NCBI RefSeq assembly: GCF_030068455.1 | Contig: NZ_JAQOSQ010000032.1 | Coordinates: 1-41,572, forward strand | Direction: 5' to 3' | Origin: Roseofilum casamattae BLCC-M143 | Lineage (GTDB): Bacteria; Cyanobacteriota; Cyanobacteriia; Cyanobacteriales; Desertifilaceae | Length of the DNA: 41,572 nucleotides | Shown here: positions 9,076 through 18,209 of the stretch, in pieces | Position numbering within the stretch: position 1 is the first letter of the stretch | Layout: every line of letters starts with the position of its first letter | Notes under the pieces: model-generated | What the model was told of the DNA's origin: nothing | Seen by the model: only the letters and a program-made list of their open reading frames with translations | Databases searched by the model: none | Translations under genes and position numbers: made by a program

Positions 9076-10668
9076 ATGTCTCCCTCTACCCTCACCGGCA
9101 ATCGCATCCTCTACGTGCGCCTCCCGTGTAACCCCATCTTCCCTATTGGCGTTGTCTACCTTGCCGACCATATCCACAAGTGCTTTCCCCAGGTCGAACA
9201 GCAAATTTTCGATCTGGGTACCATTCCTCCCCTAGACTACAACCGGGCCCTCGACGAAGCGATCGCGGCCTTTCGTCCCACCTTACTCATCTTTTCCTGG
9301 CGCGACATCCAAATTTATGCTCCCGTAGGCGGTCGAGGCGGCAACCCCCTACAAAATGCCTTTGAATTCTACTACAGCCTCAATCCCTTCATTAAACTCC
9401 GAGGTGCCCTAGGCGGTTTGAGATTAGTCACCGCCTACTACGGCGAACTCTGGCGCAACCAAGGACTGATTAAACGAGGCTTAAACCGCGCCCGCCGCCA
9501 CCATCCGGAAGCACGAGCTGTAGTTGGTGGGGGAGCCGTCAGCGTCTTTTACGAACAACTGGGTCGGTTTCTGCCCAAAGGTACGGTGGTTTCCGTGGGT
9601 GAAGGGGAAGGACTTCTAGAAAAACTGCTCCAGGGTCGAGACATCAGTACGGAACGGTGTTACGTGGCGGGAGAAACCGAACCTCGCGATCGCCTGATTC
9701 ACGAGCAACCTACTCCCCTGGAAAAAAGCGCCTGCGACTATAACTATATCAGCCAAATTTGGCCCGCCTTTGACTATTATCTACAAGACCTAGATTTCTA
9801 TATCGGCGTGCAAACCAAACGCGGTTGCCCCCACAACTGTTGCTACTGCATCTATACCGTAGTTGAAGGAAAACAAGTGCGCATCAATCCCGCCGATGAA
9901 GTGGTGGCCGAAATGCAGCAGCTTTACGATCGCGGCATTCGCAACTTCTGGTTCACCGATGCCCAATTTATCCCCACGCGCAAATACATTCCCGATGCGA
10001 TCGAACTGCTGCAAAAAATCCTCGATGCAGCCATGAATGATATCCATTGGGCGGCTTATATTCGCGCCGACAACCTCACCCCAGAACTGTGCGATCTGAT
10101 GGTGAAAACCGGTATGAACTACTTTGAAATCGGGATTACCAGCGGTTCCCAAGCCCTTGTCCGGAAAATGCGCATGGGCTATAACTTGCGCGTTGTCCTG
10201 GAAAACTGCCGCGACCTGAAAGCTGCCGGATTTAACGATATGGTCTCCGTTAACTATTCCTTCAACGTTATTGACGAAACCTACGACACCATCCGTCAAA
10301 CCATTGCCTATCATCGCGCCTTAGAAGAAATCTTTGGCGCAGAAAACGTCGAACCTGCCATCTTCTTTATCGGACTGCAACCCCATACTCACCTGGAACA
10401 ATACGCCTTCGATCGCCAAATCCTCAAACCGGGTTACAATCCCATGAGTATGATGCCCTGGACAGCGCGCAAACTCCTCTGGAATCCCGAACCTCTCGGA
10501 TCGTTTTTTGGAGAAGTTTGCTTGCAAGCCTGGAAGCGCAACGGTAATGACTTTGGTCGGGAAGTCATGAATATTCTCGAAGACCGACTCGGTCGAGCTA
10601 GCTTAGACGAAGCCTTGCGCGCCCCGATCGCCGTCAAGAAAAAACCCGAACTGGCAAGTGTTTCCTAG
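9076..10668 (+). CDS. B12-binding-like radical SAM protein (cyanobacterial PSII high-light family)
   Basis: A 530-residue protein. The N-terminal 200 residues resemble a B12-binding Rossmann fold (IGVVYLADHIHKCFP, GGGAVSVFYEQLG, SVGEGEG). The radical SAM core follows, with the cluster motif CPHNCCYC near residue 254 and later blocks WFTDAQFIP, YFEIGITSGSQ and IGLQPHTHLEQ. The sequence matches a cyanobacterial family usually labelled photosystem II high light acclimation radical SAM protein; that label is recalled, and the reaction is unknown. An AAAGGA site precedes the ATG by eight bases. The DICT-HD gene follows after 64 bases in the same direction. Confidence 0.85.
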   Translation: MSPSTLTGNRILYVRLPCNPIFPIGVVYLADHIHKCFPQVEQQIFDLGTIPPLDYNRALDEAIAAFRPTLLIFSWRDIQIYAPVGGRGGNPLQNAFEFYYSLNPFIKLRGALGGLRLVTAYYGELWRNQGLIKRGLNRARRHHPEARAVVGGGAVSVFYEQLGRFLPKGTVVSVGEGEGLLEKLLQGRDISTERCYVAGETEPRDRLIHEQPTPLEKSACDYNYISQIWPAFDYYLQDLDFYIGVQTKRGCPHNCCYCIYTVVEGKQVRINPADEVVAEMQQLYDRGIRNFWFTDAQFIPTRKYIPDAIELLQKILDAAMNDIHWAAYIRADNLTPELCDLMVKTGMNYFEIGITSGSQALVRKMRMGYNLRVVLENCRDLKAAGFNDMVSVNYSFNVIDETYDTIRQTIAYHRALEEIFGAENVEPAIFFIGLQPHTHLEQYAFDRQILKPGYNPMSMMPWTARKLLWNPEPLGSFFGEVCLQAWKRNGNDFGREVMNILEDRLGRASLDEALRAPIAVKKKPELASVS

Positions 10669-10732
10669 ACCTGTCAGTCTTCAGTTCCGAGCGATCGCCT
10701 TAATTTAATAACTTATCCATAAAAAAACGACC

Positions 10733-12088
10733 ATGTTAGCCGGTTCTATCCTCGAACAACTGCATAATTTCCATAAAGATACCCAACCGCTCAACCTCGG
10801 TGTTTATTACAAAAATACATTAGTTGCCTTGTGCCATGCCCTGGAAGACTTTATTCTGCAATCGGAGGATCGCCCGATCCTGATCGCAGCGTTCCAACAA
10901 GGCAAATGGTACTTTGAAGAAGCCGAGCGCTATCAACACCTGGCAGAGCGCGCCTCTCAAGTTGCAATTTTAGCTGCAGCAGATAGCGGGTTTACCGAGC
11001 ATCCCACCAGCAGATTGCCCAATGTCGATCTCATCGGTCTCGATGCTAGCGATCCCGTGACCGACGAATGGCACTTGATGATTTTATCGTCTGACTACAC
11101 TGCCATGGTCTTGTGCCAAGAATTATCGGAAGATGACTACGGGATACAAGGGTATCCGGAGAATGATTGCGAACGGAAATTCTATGGATTTTGGACGTTT
11201 GAACCGGAGTTGGTGAAAGAAACAGTAACCCTCACCGCCGGGCATATCGAGGCTTATCATCCCGAGTTAGCGAGCAGTCTGCGCGATCGCCTCAACAATC
11301 TTAATCCGAGTACGAGTACCCTACCGGCGCCTCTGCTCAATGCCGTGGTTTCCTCTGTAGTTACCTCGCTGCAAGAGTCGCAAAACCAACTGTGTCCGGA
11401 AAACAGTCAGGGAATTGCCTACCAAGTACAAAGCTTGACCGAGAACTTGCGATCGAATAAAATTCAAGCCTTGCTGCGCATGGCACAAGTGACCGACCGA
11501 GCGGACTTGCGCAATCCCAACTCGGGAGCAGAAGTGGCAAATTTATCAGAAGTCATGGGACAATTGCTAGATTTACCGGCATGGCAGGTGAAACGCTTGC
11601 GGCTAGCGGGTTTGCTCCATCGCCTTCCCCCCTTGCAAATTCTACCCGCTATTCTCGACCCCGAGCAAACTTCCATTCAGCAAGAAGTCAAAGAAGAGTC
11701 ATGCGATCGCTCGAAATCGTCCATTCTACGCATTATGCCGCAATTGCAGGCGATCGCCCATATTATCAGCCATCAAACCGAACATTGGGATGGCTCGGGA
11801 ACCCCAGAAGGACTGGCCTACGATCGCATCCCCATTGAATCTCGCATTCTCTCCCTCACTTCCACCTTTATCAGTCAATCGCGCCAGAGGGAACCCCTGC
11901 AAGCGCTAGAGCACTGCGAGGCTCTGGCTGGAGAGCAGTTTGACCCTAAATTGGTAGAAACTCTAGCGCTGTTAGTTAAAGGAATGCAACAAGGCTTGCA
12001 GCTCTCTAGCTTGCCCCCTAAAATTGCTTCAGGGATCTGGTTGCTGGATGATGAAGAAACCCCAGTTCCTTCCTTGCAGTCAACCTAA
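10733..12088 (+). CDS. DICT sensory domain protein with degenerate HD-GYP-like domain
   Basis: A 451-residue soluble protein. Residues 1 to about 165 form a DICT domain (SILEQLHNFH, EHPTSRLPNVDLIGLDASDP, WHLMILSSDYTAMVLCQELSE), a sensory module common in cyanobacterial signalling proteins. The C-terminal half resembles an HD-GYP domain: QTEHWDGSGTPEGLAYDRIP and IESRILSLTSTF align with the GYP region and following helix. The signature HD pair is lost (LLHRLPPL where LLHDIGK-like is expected), so phosphodiesterase activity is doubtful. It probably acts as a sensor or binding protein. It is followed 25 bases later by a pentapeptide-repeat gene. Confidence 0.8.
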   Translation: MLAGSILEQLHNFHKDTQPLNLGVYYKNTLVALCHALEDFILQSEDRPILIAAFQQGKWYFEEAERYQHLAERASQVAILAAADSGFTEHPTSRLPNVDLIGLDASDPVTDEWHLMILSSDYTAMVLCQELSEDDYGIQGYPENDCERKFYGFWTFEPELVKETVTLTAGHIEAYHPELASSLRDRLNNLNPSTSTLPAPLLNAVVSSVVTSLQESQNQLCPENSQGIAYQVQSLTENLRSNKIQALLRMAQVTDRADLRNPNSGAEVANLSEVMGQLLDLPAWQVKRLRLAGLLHRLPPLQILPAILDPEQTSIQQEVKEESCDRSKSSILRIMPQLQAIAHIISHQTEHWDGSGTPEGLAYDRIPIESRILSLTSTFISQSRQREPLQALEHCEALAGEQFDPKLVETLALLVKGMQQGLQLSSLPPKIASGIWLLDDEETPVPSLQST

Positions 12089-12113
12089 TGTCTCAAATGA
12101 GTGGATCGAATCG

Positions 12114-12755
12114 ATGGATTTAGATATTGCAAATATTTGCGCCGGCCAGATGAAACAGTTGGCTGGAGTCAACTTAGAAGATGAAGACTTAACCCGCGCT
12201 CGGCTGGAACAAGCCAACTTGGCTGGTGCTAACTTGGTCGGTGCGACTCTCTCTCATGCCAACCTGAAAGGCGGACGGTTGGATGGAGCGAATTTAATTG
12301 GGGCAAAATTAGTTGGGGTGGATCTGCGCGGCAATTTGCTCGGAGCCAATTTGATGAGTGCCAATTTAACTCAAGCAGATTTGCGCGGGAGTAATTTGAG
12401 AGGAGCCAATTTAATGAGCGCTCAGTTGACTCAAGCCTCCTTATCCGGAGCATTCCTCAGCGGTACGAATCTGATGGGAGCCAATCTCCAAGGGGTGGAT
12501 TTGCGCGGGGCTGACCTGCGCGGTGCTAATCTGAATAATGCTAATTTGAAAGGAGCTGACCTCAGTTATGCCGACCTGCAGGGGGCTAGTTTCAGTGAAG
12601 CGAATTTAGAAGAAGTCGATCTGCGCGGCGCGAATTTAACCGGAGCGAGTTTAGTCGGAGCTTCCGTACTCTGTGCGGAATTGGATGGAGCAAATTTAAC
12701 CGGGGTGAATTGGGAAGGAGCCTGTCTGACCGGCACCTCACAATTGGGTGTTTAG
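12114..12755 (+). CDS. Pentapeptide-repeat protein
   Basis: About 213 residues, almost entirely A(D/N)LXX pentapeptides (for example GANLVGATLSHANLKGGRLD), predicting a right-handed quadrilateral beta-helix. No other domain is seen, and no function can be assigned. I chose the ATG at 12114 (MDLDIANICAGQ) because the frame upstream to 12024 overlaps the end of the DICT-HD gene and does not look like repeat sequence. It lies 25 bases after that gene and is probably cotranscribed. It converges on the RNB ribonuclease gene, with a palindromic repeat between the two stops. Confidence 0.85.
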   Translation: MDLDIANICAGQMKQLAGVNLEDEDLTRARLEQANLAGANLVGATLSHANLKGGRLDGANLIGAKLVGVDLRGNLLGANLMSANLTQADLRGSNLRGANLMSAQLTQASLSGAFLSGTNLMGANLQGVDLRGADLRGANLNNANLKGADLSYADLQGASFSEANLEEVDLRGANLTGASLVGASVLCAELDGANLTGVNWEGACLTGTSQLGV

Positions 12756-12767
12756 TTCAAGGCGAAC

Positions 12768-12782
12768 AGAAACCCGGTTTCT
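12768..12782. repeat. Palindromic repeat AGAAACCCGGTTTCT between convergent genes
   Basis: A perfect 7-bp inverted repeat around a single C, lying between the stops of two convergent genes, where it could act as a bidirectional terminator. The same palindrome with G or C in the centre recurs at 38784-38798 and, one base pair shorter at each end, at 38832-38844. That points to a dispersed family. Confidence 0.6.
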
Positions 12783-12791
12783 CAACTCCAG

Positions 12792-14810
12792 CTATTCTAC
12801 TGCCGTTGGTTCGAGAACATGCTGAAAATGCACCACATCCTCCCTCGGATCGGCATAAGTCACTTTCAGTGTAATATAATCTCCAGGAGCCACGGGATTG
12901 GTGAAGCGAATCGCCATCTCTAAGCCCAACTCTTCCAACAACACCAAGGCTAAGCTATCTTGTTCGCGCAACCAGCGCAAGACTAATCCCTGCCACTCCC
13001 GATCCACATGGCGGCGCAAAAATTCCAAACCCCAGTAGCGGTTGGTTTGCCGCTCTACCCAGTTTGCTTCTTGGGACGTGGGACTAATGGCTGCCATCAA
13101 CTCTTGCAGTTTCGCTTCAGAAAAGGGCAACGAGTCTCCACGTAAGTGAGCTTTTAGCTGAAAATGAGTGAGCAGATCCATGTAGCGGCGGATGGGGGAT
13201 GTGACCTGAATGTAGAAGTCCAGTCCCAAGCTCGCATGACGAGCGGGAGTAATGCTCATTTCGCTGCGCGGCATACAGCGGCGCAAAGCAGAAGAGCGCA
13301 CCGGGCCCGCCGGCAGTTGCATCAGTTCTTCTTCCGGAGGCAGTTCCGGTTGCGGTTGCGACCGGAAGGGGAAAGGCAAGGCGTGAGTCGAACCATAACG
13401 TCCGGTAATTTCCCCCGCCATAATCATCATTTCCGCCACCAGTTGCCGCGAGACCGAGTCTTCCAGCAGGGTAATCGTCACTTCATCATCTTTGACTTTA
13501 ATCGAAGCTTCCGGAATCGAGATATTAATCGAACCTTGTTCCCTGCGCCAGTTCTGCCGTCGCTTGGCTAACTCTGCTAGGGTTGCTATTTCCGCTTCCG
13601 CTGGTACGCCGAGTTGCAGTATTTCATCCACATCGTCGTAGGTAAGGCGGTAGGTGGGTTTAATCCAACTTGCATGAATCGTATAATCCGCGACCGCGCC
13701 GCTCTCGTCTAAAATGGCTCCAAAACTGAGAGCGCAACATTCTTTCCCTTGCACCAAACTCATCGGCCCGGTGGCTAACTCTCGGGGAAACATGGAAATC
13801 ATCCCCGTCGGCATGTAGATGGTGGTACCTCGTTTCCGCGCTTCCATATCCAAGTCATCGCCCGGAGTCAGCCAGCGCGTCGGATCGGCGATGTGAACCC
13901 AAACTCGCGTGCGCCCGTCGTCGAGATATTCAATACTCAGTCCATCGTCAATTTCTGTGGTACTCTCATCATCAATAGTATAGACCTTGAGCTGAGTCAG
14001 GTCGAGGCGATTGGGGTCGCGGTCATCTGGAGGGTCTTGGATGCAACCTTGAACCACATCGAATACCTTGGTGGAGAACTGGGTCGGAATCTGACTTCGG
14101 CGCAAAAACAGATTTTCGTGAGCGCTCCAGAGTCCCAAGGCAACTAATAACTCAAAAGCCGCTTGCGGGGTTTCCGAGCGGTTCAACGCACTGAGTGTTT
14201 CGGGGACTAGGGGAGACGGTTTGAATCCTTCTGTATGGTTGCTGTGAATCGCATATTTCTCGATCGCCTCTAGCCGTTGGCGATCGCTACTCGTCCACTC
14301 TACCACTTCTTCCACTAAAGCTCGCTCGACTCGCTCCAGGAATTCCCGGTTTTCTTGCTCTTTTTGTTGCTTAACTTGCTGTTGATGCTGAATCTCGGCG
14401 ACTAAACTACTCGAGCGCGGTTCGTAGCGATCGCCTTTTTGCTTAAAATAAACCTTATCTTCTGCTAAGAGGCAGTGAGCCGCATAGCACAACGGCGCGC
14501 TCGTGTCGCTAAACAAAAGCTGGGCTAAATCTTGGGGAGTAACGGTTTCTCCTTCCTCCACCAAGAGTTCCCAAGCGACTTCCAGACTCGATGGGTCGAG
14601 ATAGTTCGCAATGCTCTCTAGGAATGACGAAATGCTAGAGGCCGTGTAGGTTTCCCCAGAGACTTCATAGGTCACCTGCTGGGGCTTAATTGTATGGTTA
14701 TGGCCGTCTCGGTCAACGACCACCCAATTCTTTTTCCCCTCCGGACGGTCGGCAACCGCTAGCCGCCGCTCTCCATGCAGTCTAATTTCGATTAGCCTTC
14801 CCTTCTCCAC
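12792..14810 (-). CDS. RNB-domain 3'-5' exoribonuclease (RNase II/R family)
   Basis: A 672-residue protein. The N-terminal part (about 1-230) carries small nucleic-acid-binding and helical segments. The RNB catalytic domain (about 265-590) has the metal-binding block TIDDESTTEIDDGLSIE and later YIQVTSPIRRYMDLLTHFQLKAHL. A short S1/OB-like C-terminus ends the protein (GDYITLKVTYADPREDVVHF). It degrades RNA processively from the 3' end. Against E. coli RNase II (TIDSASTMDMDDA) one acidic position is Glu rather than Asp. The gene follows rpmG-rpsR in the same direction, an arrangement common in cyanobacteria. It could be the Zam-like paralogue or the RNase R/II orthologue; I cannot decide. Confidence 0.9.
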   Translation of the reverse strand: MEKGRLIEIRLHGERRLAVADRPEGKKNWVVVDRDGHNHTIKPQQVTYEVSGETYTASSISSFLESIANYLDPSSLEVAWELLVEEGETVTPQDLAQLLFSDTSAPLCYAAHCLLAEDKVYFKQKGDRYEPRSSSLVAEIQHQQQVKQQKEQENREFLERVERALVEEVVEWTSSDRQRLEAIEKYAIHSNHTEGFKPSPLVPETLSALNRSETPQAAFELLVALGLWSAHENLFLRRSQIPTQFSTKVFDVVQGCIQDPPDDRDPNRLDLTQLKVYTIDDESTTEIDDGLSIEYLDDGRTRVWVHIADPTRWLTPGDDLDMEARKRGTTIYMPTGMISMFPRELATGPMSLVQGKECCALSFGAILDESGAVADYTIHASWIKPTYRLTYDDVDEILQLGVPAEAEIATLAELAKRRQNWRREQGSINISIPEASIKVKDDEVTITLLEDSVSRQLVAEMMIMAGEITGRYGSTHALPFPFRSQPQPELPPEEELMQLPAGPVRSSALRRCMPRSEMSITPARHASLGLDFYIQVTSPIRRYMDLLTHFQLKAHLRGDSLPFSEAKLQELMAAISPTSQEANWVERQTNRYWGLEFLRRHVDREWQGLVLRWLREQDSLALVLLEELGLEMAIRFTNPVAPGDYITLKVTYADPREDVVHFQHVLEPTAVE

Positions 14811-14896
14811 AGCACTATCCTAGGGCATCGCTTACAACATCACAGCCTTAATGTACCAGGCTTGCGACCCTTGCGGCGCGATCTCCCGATCTAAAC

Positions 14897-15115
14897 TTAT
14901 CCTTCTTGATTGACAAAAGGCAGGAGAGCAATAATCCGCGCCCGCTTAATTGCAGCCGTCAGTGCCCGTTGCTGCTTGCAGGTCAACCCTGTAATCCGAC
15001 GAGGCAAAATCTTACCGCGCTCGGTGATATATTTACGCAGAAGATCGACATCTTTATAATCAATTTTTTCTTTGGGTTGAATGGGGGAGATTCGTTTTCT
15101 GTAGTAATTAGACAT
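14897..15115 (-). CDS. rpsR: 30S ribosomal protein bS18
   Basis: A 72-residue bS18 with the core block [50 protein letters not shown] spread over its length. It binds the platform of the small subunit next to bS6. It lies 46 bases downstream of rpmG on the same strand; the rpl33-rps18 pair is also kept in chloroplast genomes. Full length for a cyanobacterial S18. Confidence 0.98.
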   Translation of the reverse strand: MSNYYRKRISPIQPKEKIDYKDVDLLRKYITERGKILPRRITGLTCKQQRALTAAIKRARIIALLPFVNQEG

Positions 15116-15161
15116 GATATTTTCAGGTGACTTTAAGAACTATGGAATCTGGACTCTAGAG

Positions 15162-15356
15162 TTATTTAATCTCTTTGTGGGGGGTATGAGTATTGCAGTG
15201 GGTGCAGAACTTTTTCAGCTCCAGGCGTCCCGTAGTATTGCGACGGTTCTTTTTCGTTGTATACCGAGATACCCCTGCCGATCGCTTGGCGGGGTTACTG
15301 CGACATTCGGTGCATTCTAGAGTCACTGTAATCCGGACTCCCTTATTTTTAGCCAT
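15162..15356 (-). CDS. rpmG: 50S ribosomal protein bL33 (zinc-ribbon form)
   Basis: A 64-residue bL33 ([18 protein letters not shown]...). Two CxxC pairs (CTEC and CTHC) mark the zinc-binding C+ form. It is the first gene of the rpmG-rpsR pair. No second copy is seen in the window. Confidence 0.98.
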   Translation of the reverse strand: MAKNKGVRITVTLECTECRSNPAKRSAGVSRYTTKKNRRNTTGRLELKKFCTHCNTHTPHKEIK

Positions 15357-15406
15357 AAGTTTATGGGCGTTCTAACCGCTTCAGAATGAATAGACACAAT
15401 TGACCA

Positions 15407-15928
15407 TTATCGCATGGGTCCCCGCAATTGGGCAACTACTCGTTTGAGTTTCAAATCTAAAGAATAACCGCGCTGAGTTTGGACAACCAGGGTGCGAGCG
15501 AGCTGGTCGTGAAAGGCTTGCCGCGAGTTGGGTTCGATAAATGCCACGCCACAATCGGCCAGTAGAGGCAGAATCAGCAATAATGGACTGGCATTGGCTT
15601 GGCTCGTGGCGCTCAATCCCGACCAAGCCAGCATCGACCCCAAGCCGAGAATGGCTTCCCGCTTGCATAATTCCGAGAACAGGGGGGTTCTGCCGGTAAA
15701 ATCGACAACGCGGATATCGAAGGCATAGCTACCTAAACTTTGCCCCTTATTGCGAGTCACCACAAAAATCCTGGCCGCAAACCACGCGATCGCAAATACG
15801 GGCAAAAACAAACTCGAACCGGCGATCGCGCTAACCAAACCAACCGCAGTAAAATCGATCGCAAATGCTGCCGTTCGTCGAGACAGCGGGACTCGGGGAA
15901 AATAGCGATCGGGAGGCGGCTCAAACAT
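15407..15928 (-). CDS. RDD-family membrane protein
   Basis: About 173 residues with the RDD signature: FPRVPLSRRTAAFAIDFTAVG (Arg and Asp-Asp-like positions in TM1), a second hydrophobic stretch LFLPVFAIAWFAARIF and VTRNKGQSLGSYAFDIRVVD (the conserved GQTxGKxxxxIRVV block). The family is of uncertain function, with transport or ion exchange proposed for some members. The frame extends to a TTG at 15940. I prefer the ATG at 15928 (MFEPPPDRYFPR), which has GAGAG five bases upstream. It lies upstream of rpmG with about 50 bases between. Confidence 0.8.
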   Translation of the reverse strand: MFEPPPDRYFPRVPLSRRTAAFAIDFTAVGLVSAIAGSSLFLPVFAIAWFAARIFVVTRNKGQSLGSYAFDIRVVDFTGRTPLFSELCKREAILGLGSMLAWSGLSATSQANASPLLLILPLLADCGVAFIEPNSRQAFHDQLARTLVVQTQRGYSLDLKLKRVVAQLRGPMR

Positions 15929-16078
15929 CATGGCTCTCAAAGATGTATGTCATCACAGAAGAAAGTGCTGTAATTTTCTTTTGTCAAAGCTTCTAGAATC
16001 TTTCTTTTGACCAAGGAGAATTAGCAATAAAATGGTGTATAGTTAGCTTGGAATAGCTGACAATTCAGAGACGTAACT

Positions 16079-16870
16079 CTACAAAATCTGTGATAAAAAC
16101 TTCTGAGTTCTCTCTTCTTTCGGGTTATTAAAGAATTCATCCGGCGTGGCTTCTTCTACCAATAAGCCATCAGCCATTAAAACGACGCGATCGGCAACTT
16201 CCCGCGCGAACCCGACCTCGTGAGTCACGCAAACCATCGTCATTCCCGTTTCTGCCAGCGATCGCATGGTATCCAAAACTTCCCGCACCATCTCCGGATC
16301 GAGGGCAGACGTTGGCTCGTCGAAGAGCATAATCTTCGGTTGCATGGCCAGAGCGCGGGCGATCGCCACCCGTTGTTGCTGTCCCCCAGAAAGCTGTCCG
16401 GGAAACTTCTTCGCTTGCTCTAAAATTCCCACCTTCTCCAACAACTGCATGGCAATTTCTTCCGCCTTTTCCTTCTTCCAGCGGCGCACCCAAATCGGAG
16501 ACAGAGTCACATTTTGCAATACCGTTAAATGGGGAAACAAATTAAACTGCTGGAATACCATTCCCACCTCGCGACGGATGGCATCAATATTCTTCAAATC
16601 GTGAGATAACTCAATCCCATCGATAACAATCTTCCCTTTCTGATATTCTTCCAGGGCATTAAACGTGCGAATAAATGTGGATTTCCCAGAACCACTCGGT
16701 CCCATAATCACCACCACTTCTCCCTTCTGCACTTCTAGGCTGACGCCGCGCAACACGTGAAATTTATTGCTCGCATACCATTTATGGACTTCGCTGGCAA
16801 TAATCGCGGTTTCTGCTGATGCAGAAACATGTACATCTTCAGGTTTAGTTAGAGGATCGGAATGTGTCAT
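16079..16870 (-). CDS. aapP: Polar amino-acid ABC transporter ATPase (AapP/BztD/BgtA-like)
   Basis: A 263-residue nucleotide-binding subunit with Walker [10 protein letters not shown]-loop [17 protein letters not shown], signature LSGGQQQR and Walker [15 protein letters not shown], then the switch His (VTHE). The ~20-residue N-terminal extension is not part of the fold. It powers the importer formed with the two permeases and the binding protein upstream. The set matches rhizobial AapJQMP and cyanobacterial N-II (NatF/G/H with BgtA), which take up acidic and neutral polar amino acids. Substrate choice is by family only. A gap of about 115 bp with an inverted repeat separates it from the permease gene. 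Confidence 0.92.
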   Translation of the reverse strand: MTHSDPLTKPEDVHVSASAETAIIASEVHKWYASNKFHVLRGVSLEVQKGEVVVIMGPSGSGKSTFIRTFNALEEYQKGKIVIDGIELSHDLKNIDAIRREVGMVFQQFNLFPHLTVLQNVTLSPIWVRRWKKEKAEEIAMQLLEKVGILEQAKKFPGQLSGGQQQRVAIARALAMQPKIMLFDEPTSALDPEMVREVLDTMRSLAETGMTMVCVTHEVGFAREVADRVVLMADGLLVEEATPDEFFNNPKEERTQKFLSQIL

Positions 16871-16904
16871 GGTTTTGATTCATAGAATTGATTACGGATA
16901 ATCG

Positions 16905-16966
16905 GTAGAGGCAGGTTGACGAAAGATATCGTGGAGAACCCTAGATTTAGGTTAACCTGCCCCTAC
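16905..16966. repeat. Imperfect inverted repeat between the permease and ATPase genes
   Basis: Arms GTAGAGGCAGGTTGAC (16905-16920) and GTTAACCTGCCCCTAC (16951-16966) are complementary except for two positions, with a 30-base spacer. A GTAATC/GATTAC pair follows at 16969-16989. It resembles the dispersed GTAGGGG...CCCCTAC hairpins of cyanobacteria and could modulate expression of the ATPase gene relative to the permeases. Confidence 0.6.
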
Positions 16967-16985
16967 AGGTAATCGGCGATCGAGA

Positions 16986-18203
16986 TTACCGATGTTCGAC
17001 ATTTAATTTATTTTCCACCCAGCGGCTGGCAGCGGACATCGCATAGCAGAAAACCCAGAATAAGACGCCGACAAATAAATATACCTCAGAAAAGCGACCG
17101 AGAAACTTGGGATTGGCTAATACAGAATTACTGATTCCTAATAATTCTACTAACCCGGTAATCGCTAGCAGGGTGGTATCTTGAAACAAACTAATGAACT
17201 GACCGACCATGGAAGGGATTACGGCTTTCAAGGCTTGTGGCAGGACAATCAGGATCAGAGTGAGTGGAGTATTTAAACCCAAGGCCCGCGCGGCTTCCGA
17301 TTGTCCTTTCGGGATTGCTTGTAGGCCGCCTCTGACGTTTTCGGCTAAATAGGCTGAGGTAAATAAAGTTAAGCCGACGATCGCCCGAATTACGCGATCG
17401 GGACGCATTCCCTCGGGAAGAAATAGGGGAATCATCACTTGACCCATAAAGAGAATGGTGATGAGGGGAACGCCGCGAATAATTTCAATATAAGCAATGC
17501 TGAGGAGTTTTACCACGGGTAGGGTGCTGCGCCGTCCTAAGGCTGCGGCGAGTCCGATGGGAAAACTGAGAGTAATTCCGGCAACCGCCATCAACACCGT
17601 GAGTAGGAGTCCTTGCCACTCGTTGGTTCCCACTGGCGTCAGTCCGCCACCACCACCAATTAACCATAAACCGATGAGAAATAGGGCAAACCAGCCAAAG
17701 GACACCCATGTCCCGAGAGCGGGTTGCAGTTTCCCGACTTGCTGGCCGATCCAAGCACTTCCGGCGATCGCCACCACGCAGCCTACTAACAAGAGGCGAT
17801 AGAGCATGGGGGTTGGCATCAGCACGCAGGCCAAGGTGCCGACCGCTAAGCCAATGAGAACGTTACGGCTAAATAAAGCGAGCGATCGCGCAACTACTCC
17901 CCAAGATAGCCCGGAAAAGACGCTAATCAGCGCCATCAGAATCCACAACCGCCAATATTCAGCGGCGGGATAGCGACCCACCATCAGCAGGTGCAAGTTA
18001 CGCGGAATTACATCCCACTGTGCCTCGGTAAACGACCAAGAAAAAAAGTTATAGCTGACAGACAAGAGGACGAAGAGAATAACAACGGTAATGATGCCGT
18101 TGTACCAAGGGCTAAAAAGATTATTCTTAATCCAGTTAACCGGAGTATCGCGCATCTCCGGTGGAGGCGCCATCTCCATGTTCTGGGAATCCAAAGATGT
18201 CAT
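16986..18203 (-). CDS. aapM: Amino-acid ABC transporter permease, AapM/BztC/NatH type
   Basis: A 405-residue membrane protein with about eight to nine hydrophobic segments. The C-terminal half carries the HisM-type permease domain with the ATPase-contact loop (AYLAENVRGGLQAIPKGQSEAARALGLN). The long N-terminal extension with extra TM segments is typical of the Aap/Bzt branch and distinguishes it from short GlnP-like permeases. It starts six bases after the stop of the aapQ-like gene, so the two are translationally linked. Confidence 0.92.
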   Translation of the reverse strand: MTSLDSQNMEMAPPPEMRDTPVNWIKNNLFSPWYNGIITVVILFVLLSVSYNFFSWSFTEAQWDVIPRNLHLLMVGRYPAAEYWRLWILMALISVFSGLSWGVVARSLALFSRNVLIGLAVGTLACVLMPTPMLYRLLLVGCVVAIAGSAWIGQQVGKLQPALGTWVSFGWFALFLIGLWLIGGGGGLTPVGTNEWQGLLLTVLMAVAGITLSFPIGLAAALGRRSTLPVVKLLSIAYIEIIRGVPLITILFMGQVMIPLFLPEGMRPDRVIRAIVGLTLFTSAYLAENVRGGLQAIPKGQSEAARALGLNTPLTLILIVLPQALKAVIPSMVGQFISLFQDTTLLAITGLVELLGISNSVLANPKFLGRFSEVYLFVGVLFWVFCYAMSAASRWVENKLNVEHR

Positions 18204-18209
18204 AGATTG

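Noticed and set aside
13164-13571. Long open frames opposite the ribonuclease gene (also 39561-40037 opposite hflX and 9790-10314 opposite the radical SAM gene)
   Set aside because: They lie wholly antisense to well-supported genes and show Arg/His-rich or similar compositions expected of shadows.
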